Shown: positions 6,586 through 8,349 of the stretch, piece after piece | Layout: each line of letters starts with the position of its first letter | Numbering within the stretch: position 1 is the first letter of the stretch | Source: JBDTNK01 sp039933775 | Lineage (GTDB): Bacteria; Chloroflexota; Limnocylindria; QHBO01 | Reading direction: 5' to 3' | Assembly: GCA_039933775.1 (NCBI GenBank) | Contig: JBDTNK010000082.1 | Location: 1 to 8,349 of the forward strand | DNA: 8,349 nucleotides | Made by a program: the position numbers and the translations under genes | The notes under the pieces: generated by a model | The model's input: only the letters and a program-made list of their open reading frames with translations | Databases searched by the model: none | What the model was told of the DNA's origin: nothing

Positions 6586-6594
6586 TGCTACCAT
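6586..6594 (+). promoter_or_regulatory. Putative extended -10 promoter for lemA-htpX
   Basis: TGCTACCAT at 6586-6594 is an extended -10 (TGC followed by TACCAT) starting 8 bases after tRNA-Val. A start near 6601 gives a leader of about 28 bases containing AGAGGA (6612-6617), an 11-base spacing before the lemA ATG, which is a little long for a ribosome binding site. No -35 is clear, since that region falls in the 3' part of tRNA-Val. The element differs at one base from the one before the tRNA-Leu pair. Confidence 0.45.
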
Positions 6595-6628
6595 TGCCTC
6601 CCAAGCGGAATAGAGGACCCGAGCTCCG

Positions 6629-7204
6629 ATGAGTCCCATCTGGATCGTCCTGATCATCGTCGCGGTCCTGGTGCTGTTTCTGGTCTTTGCCTACAACAGC
6701 CTGGTCCGCATGCGGAACCAGGTCGACGAGGCGTGGAACCAGATCAGCGTCCAGCTCAAGCGACGCCACGATCTCATCCCGAACCTCGTCAATGCCGTCA
6801 AGGGCTACATGGACTTCGAGCAGGAGACCCTGACCAGGGTTGTCGAGGCTCGAAACCAGGCCGTCTCGGCTCAGCAGGCGGGGGCCGGCAACGCCGGCCA
6901 GTCAGCGCAGGCGGAGAACTTCCTGACCGGCGCGCTGCGCCAGCTTTTCGCCCTCGTCGAGAACTACCCCGATCTCAAGTCGAACCAGAACGTGATGCAG
7001 CTCCAGGAGGAGCTGACCACGACAGAGAACCAGATCGGCTTCTCGCGTCAGCATTACAACAGCACGGTTCGCGAGTACAACACCGGCATCCAGACCTTCC
7101 CCAACGTCGTCTATGCCGGGATGCTGGGCTTTCGGGAACGCGACTACTTCCAGATCGAAGAGGCCGATGCCGCGGTCCCGGAAGTGAACCTGCGTACCAG
7201 CTGA
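6629..7204 (+). CDS. lemA: LemA family membrane protein
   Basis: This 191-residue LemA family protein has one N-terminal transmembrane helix (about residues 4-22) followed by a mostly helical soluble domain. The conserved LemA core is clear: NSLVRMRNQVDEAWNQISV (23-41), QLKRRHDLIPNLVNAVKGYM (42-61), TLTRVVEARNQA, then ENYPDLKSN, LQEELTTTENQI, RQHYNSTVREYNT and FPNVVYAGMLGF. Length and architecture are normal. LemA proteins have no settled biochemical role; they often neighbour HtpX-type membrane proteases, TPM-domain proteins or other membrane quality-control genes. Here htpX follows after only 4 bases, so the pair is probably co-translated and may act together at the membrane. The start at 6629 is the only ATG that includes the membrane helix. 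Confidence 0.93.
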   Translation: MSPIWIVLIIVAVLVLFLVFAYNSLVRMRNQVDEAWNQISVQLKRRHDLIPNLVNAVKGYMDFEQETLTRVVEARNQAVSAQQAGAGNAGQSAQAENFLTGALRQLFALVENYPDLKSNQNVMQLQEELTTTENQIGFSRQHYNSTVREYNTGIQTFPNVVYAGMLGFRERDYFQIEEADAAVPEVNLRTS

Positions 7205-7208
7205 CCAC

Positions 7209-8222
7209 ATGAGCGCCTCTCCGGCGCCGACCACGTTCTACCGCGAGATCGCGCACAACCGGCGCAACAGCTGGCTGCTGCTCGGCGTCGTGGCGGTGCT
7301 CTTCGCCGTGCTCGGGGCGGCGGTGGGCTACGCGATGGACGTCGGATGGATCGGCGCCGCCGTCGCGCTGGCCATCGCCGTCGCACTGAGCATCGGTTCG
7401 TTCTTCGGCGGGGACCGGTTGGTGCTGGGGGTGAGCGGCGCCAAGGAGGTCGATCGGGCCAACCCGGCCGATGAGTACCGGCAGCTGGTCAACGTCGTCG
7501 AGGAGATGCGACTGGCGGGCGGACTGCCCGCGCCGAAGCTGTACGTCATCGACGACACGGCGCCGAACGCCTTTGCAACCGGCCGCGATCCCGAGCATGC
7601 CTCGCTGGCGGTCACGACCGGCCTGCTGGCGAAGCTGGATCGGGAAGAGCTGCAGGGCGTCATCGGGCATGAGCTGAGCCACGTGGGCAACTACGACATT
7701 CGCTTCGCGCTGCTGGTCGGGGTGCTCGTCGGCGGTATCGCGCTGATGTCTGACTTCTTCCTGCGCTTCACCTTCTGGGGCGGCGGACGGCGGGGTCGCG
7801 ACAACGACCGCAGCGGAGGCGGGGGACTGCAGCTCATCATCTTCGTGGTGGCGATCGTGCTCGCCATCCTGGCTCCGATCATCTCGCGCATGGTGCAGCT
7901 GGCGGTCAGCCGGCGCCGCGAGTCGCTCGCCGACGTGAGCGCCGTCGACCTGACGCGCAACCCTGTCGGGCTGGCGAAGGCGCTGCGCCGCATCGCCGAC
8001 GATCCGGAGGTGCTCGAGGTAGCCAATCGCGCCACGCAGCATCTCTACATCGTCAACCCGATCAAGAGCTTCGAGGAGCGCGCAAAGAGCATGTGGGACA
8101 CGCATCCACCCATCGCCGAACGGATCCGCGCCCTCGAGGGCATCGCCGGCCAGCTGGGCGTGCAGTTCCCGGCGGGCCTCGAGGCACCCAGCTCGACGGC
8201 CGGGCTGCAGCCGAACCGATGA
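7209..8222 (+). CDS. htpX: HtpX-type M48 family membrane zinc metalloprotease
   Basis: This is a 337-residue member of peptidase family M48B. HtpX is an integral cytoplasmic-membrane protease that degrades misfolded membrane proteins, often under heat or envelope stress. Two helices near the N-terminus (about 21-41 and 47-67) are followed by PAPKLYVIDDTAPNAFATGRDP (107-128, in pieces), a signature before the active site. The zinc-binding VIGHELSHVGNYDIR has H154, catalytic E155 and H158. SRRRESLADVSAVDLTRNP supplies the third ligand E238. Two more helices lie at about 167-183 and 207-228. Relative to typical 280-300-residue HtpX it has a longer N-terminus, a loop rich in Gly, Arg and Asp (191-206) between helices 3 and 4, and a tail ending near SSTAGLQPNR. 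It starts 4 bases after lemA without a clear ribosome binding site, suggesting coupling. Confidence 0.94.
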   Translation: MSASPAPTTFYREIAHNRRNSWLLLGVVAVLFAVLGAAVGYAMDVGWIGAAVALAIAVALSIGSFFGGDRLVLGVSGAKEVDRANPADEYRQLVNVVEEMRLAGGLPAPKLYVIDDTAPNAFATGRDPEHASLAVTTGLLAKLDREELQGVIGHELSHVGNYDIRFALLVGVLVGGIALMSDFFLRFTFWGGGRRGRDNDRSGGGGLQLIIFVVAIVLAILAPIISRMVQLAVSRRRESLADVSAVDLTRNPVGLAKALRRIADDPEVLEVANRATQHLYIVNPIKSFEERAKSMWDTHPPIAERIRALEGIAGQLGVQFPAGLEAPSSTAGLQPNR

Positions 8223-8240
8223 GCCAAGTCCCGGGGGTGG

Positions 8241-8269
8241 TTGCAGGCGCGATCCGGCATCGGTATCCT
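8241..8269 (+). promoter_or_regulatory. Sigma-70-type promoter for tRNA-Phe
   Basis: TTGCAG (8241-8246) and TATCCT (8264-8269) are separated by exactly 17 bases, the optimal spacing for housekeeping promoters. The start would be near 8276, leaving a leader of about 20 bases to the tRNA at 8296. This is the only promoter in the window with a recognisable -35. Its -10 lies in the context CGGTATCCT, one base different from the nonamer before rapZ and secG. Confidence 0.65.
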
Positions 8270-8295
8270 TCGCAGGCTCGCTGGCGCACCGTCCG

Positions 8296-8349
8296 GCCGA
8301 GGTAGCTCAGTTGGTAGAGCACCGCCCTGAAGAGGCGGGTGTCGTCAGT
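8296..8349 (+). tRNA. tRNA-Phe (anticodon GAA), 3' end cut by window edge
   Basis: The first 54 bases of a class I tRNA are present. They show the acceptor 5' strand GCCGAGG (8296-8302), TA, the D-arm GCTC-AGTTGGTA-GAGC, then the perfect anticodon stem CCGCC/GGCGG around the loop CTGAAGA. The anticodon is GAA at 8329-8331, which reads TTC and TTT, so phenylalanine. GTGTC after the stem is the usual variable loop of this tRNA, and the T-arm begins at the edge. The acceptor 3' strand, T-loop and CCA are outside the window. The base after the anticodon is G rather than the A usual in bacterial tRNA-Phe. Confidence 0.9.

Noticed and set aside
6975..8105. Open frame of 376 codons on the minus strand, antisense to lemA and htpX
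   Set aside because: It is a shadow of two well-supported genes, with low-complexity His, Arg and Gln composition and no family signature.

Overview
This is a high-GC bacterial window of housekeeping genes, all on the + strand. The gene order suggests a Gram-positive-like or Chloroflexota-type bacterium. It shows a rapZ-yvcK-whiA block as in Firmicutes and Actinobacteria, a YvcK with an N-terminal membrane anchor, a cofactor-independent phosphoglycerate mutase rather than the cofactor-dependent type, secG after glycolytic genes, and tRNA genes that encode their 3' CCA. Chloroflexota is my best guess from this combination, but it is an inference without any database search.

Layout. Positions 2-421 hold the C-terminal part of a histone-deacetylase-family amidohydrolase whose start lies outside the window. 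After a short gap containing a TATACT -10 element, a tight run follows: rapZ (453-1418), yvcK (1415-2731), whiA (2735-3595), tpiA (3631-4401) and gpmI (4398-5942). Two junctions are ATGA overlaps and the other two gaps are 3 and 35 bases. secG (5971-6192) follows with its own -10 element placed so close to the ATG that the mRNA would be almost leaderless. Next come two tRNA-Leu genes (anticodons CAG and GAG) 5 bases apart, a perfect 11-bp hairpin, and tRNA-Val (TAC). lemA (6629-7204) and htpX (7209-8222) form a membrane-protein pair. The window ends inside a tRNA with anticodon GAA (Phe), which has a well-formed promoter.

How the genes fit together. RapZ and YvcK belong to families tied to amino-sugar and UDP-GlcNAc sensing and so to cell-wall precursor supply. 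WhiA is a DNA-binding regulator linked to division and chromosome segregation. TpiA and GpmI are two central glycolytic and gluconeogenic steps. The arrangement suggests co-expression of envelope-precursor sensing with central carbon metabolism. SecG, LemA and HtpX add membrane protein export and quality control. The tRNA-Leu pair reads CTG and CTC/CTT codons, which suits a GC-rich genome.

I saw no CRISPR array, insertion sequence, phage gene or obvious new system. The points worth a second look are small: unusual residues next to the TpiA active site, a Glu/His repeat at the RapZ N-terminus, the near-leaderless secG promoter, two recurring -10 types, and tRNA oddities (G37 in tRNA-Phe and a T-stem mismatch in tRNA-Leu CAG).
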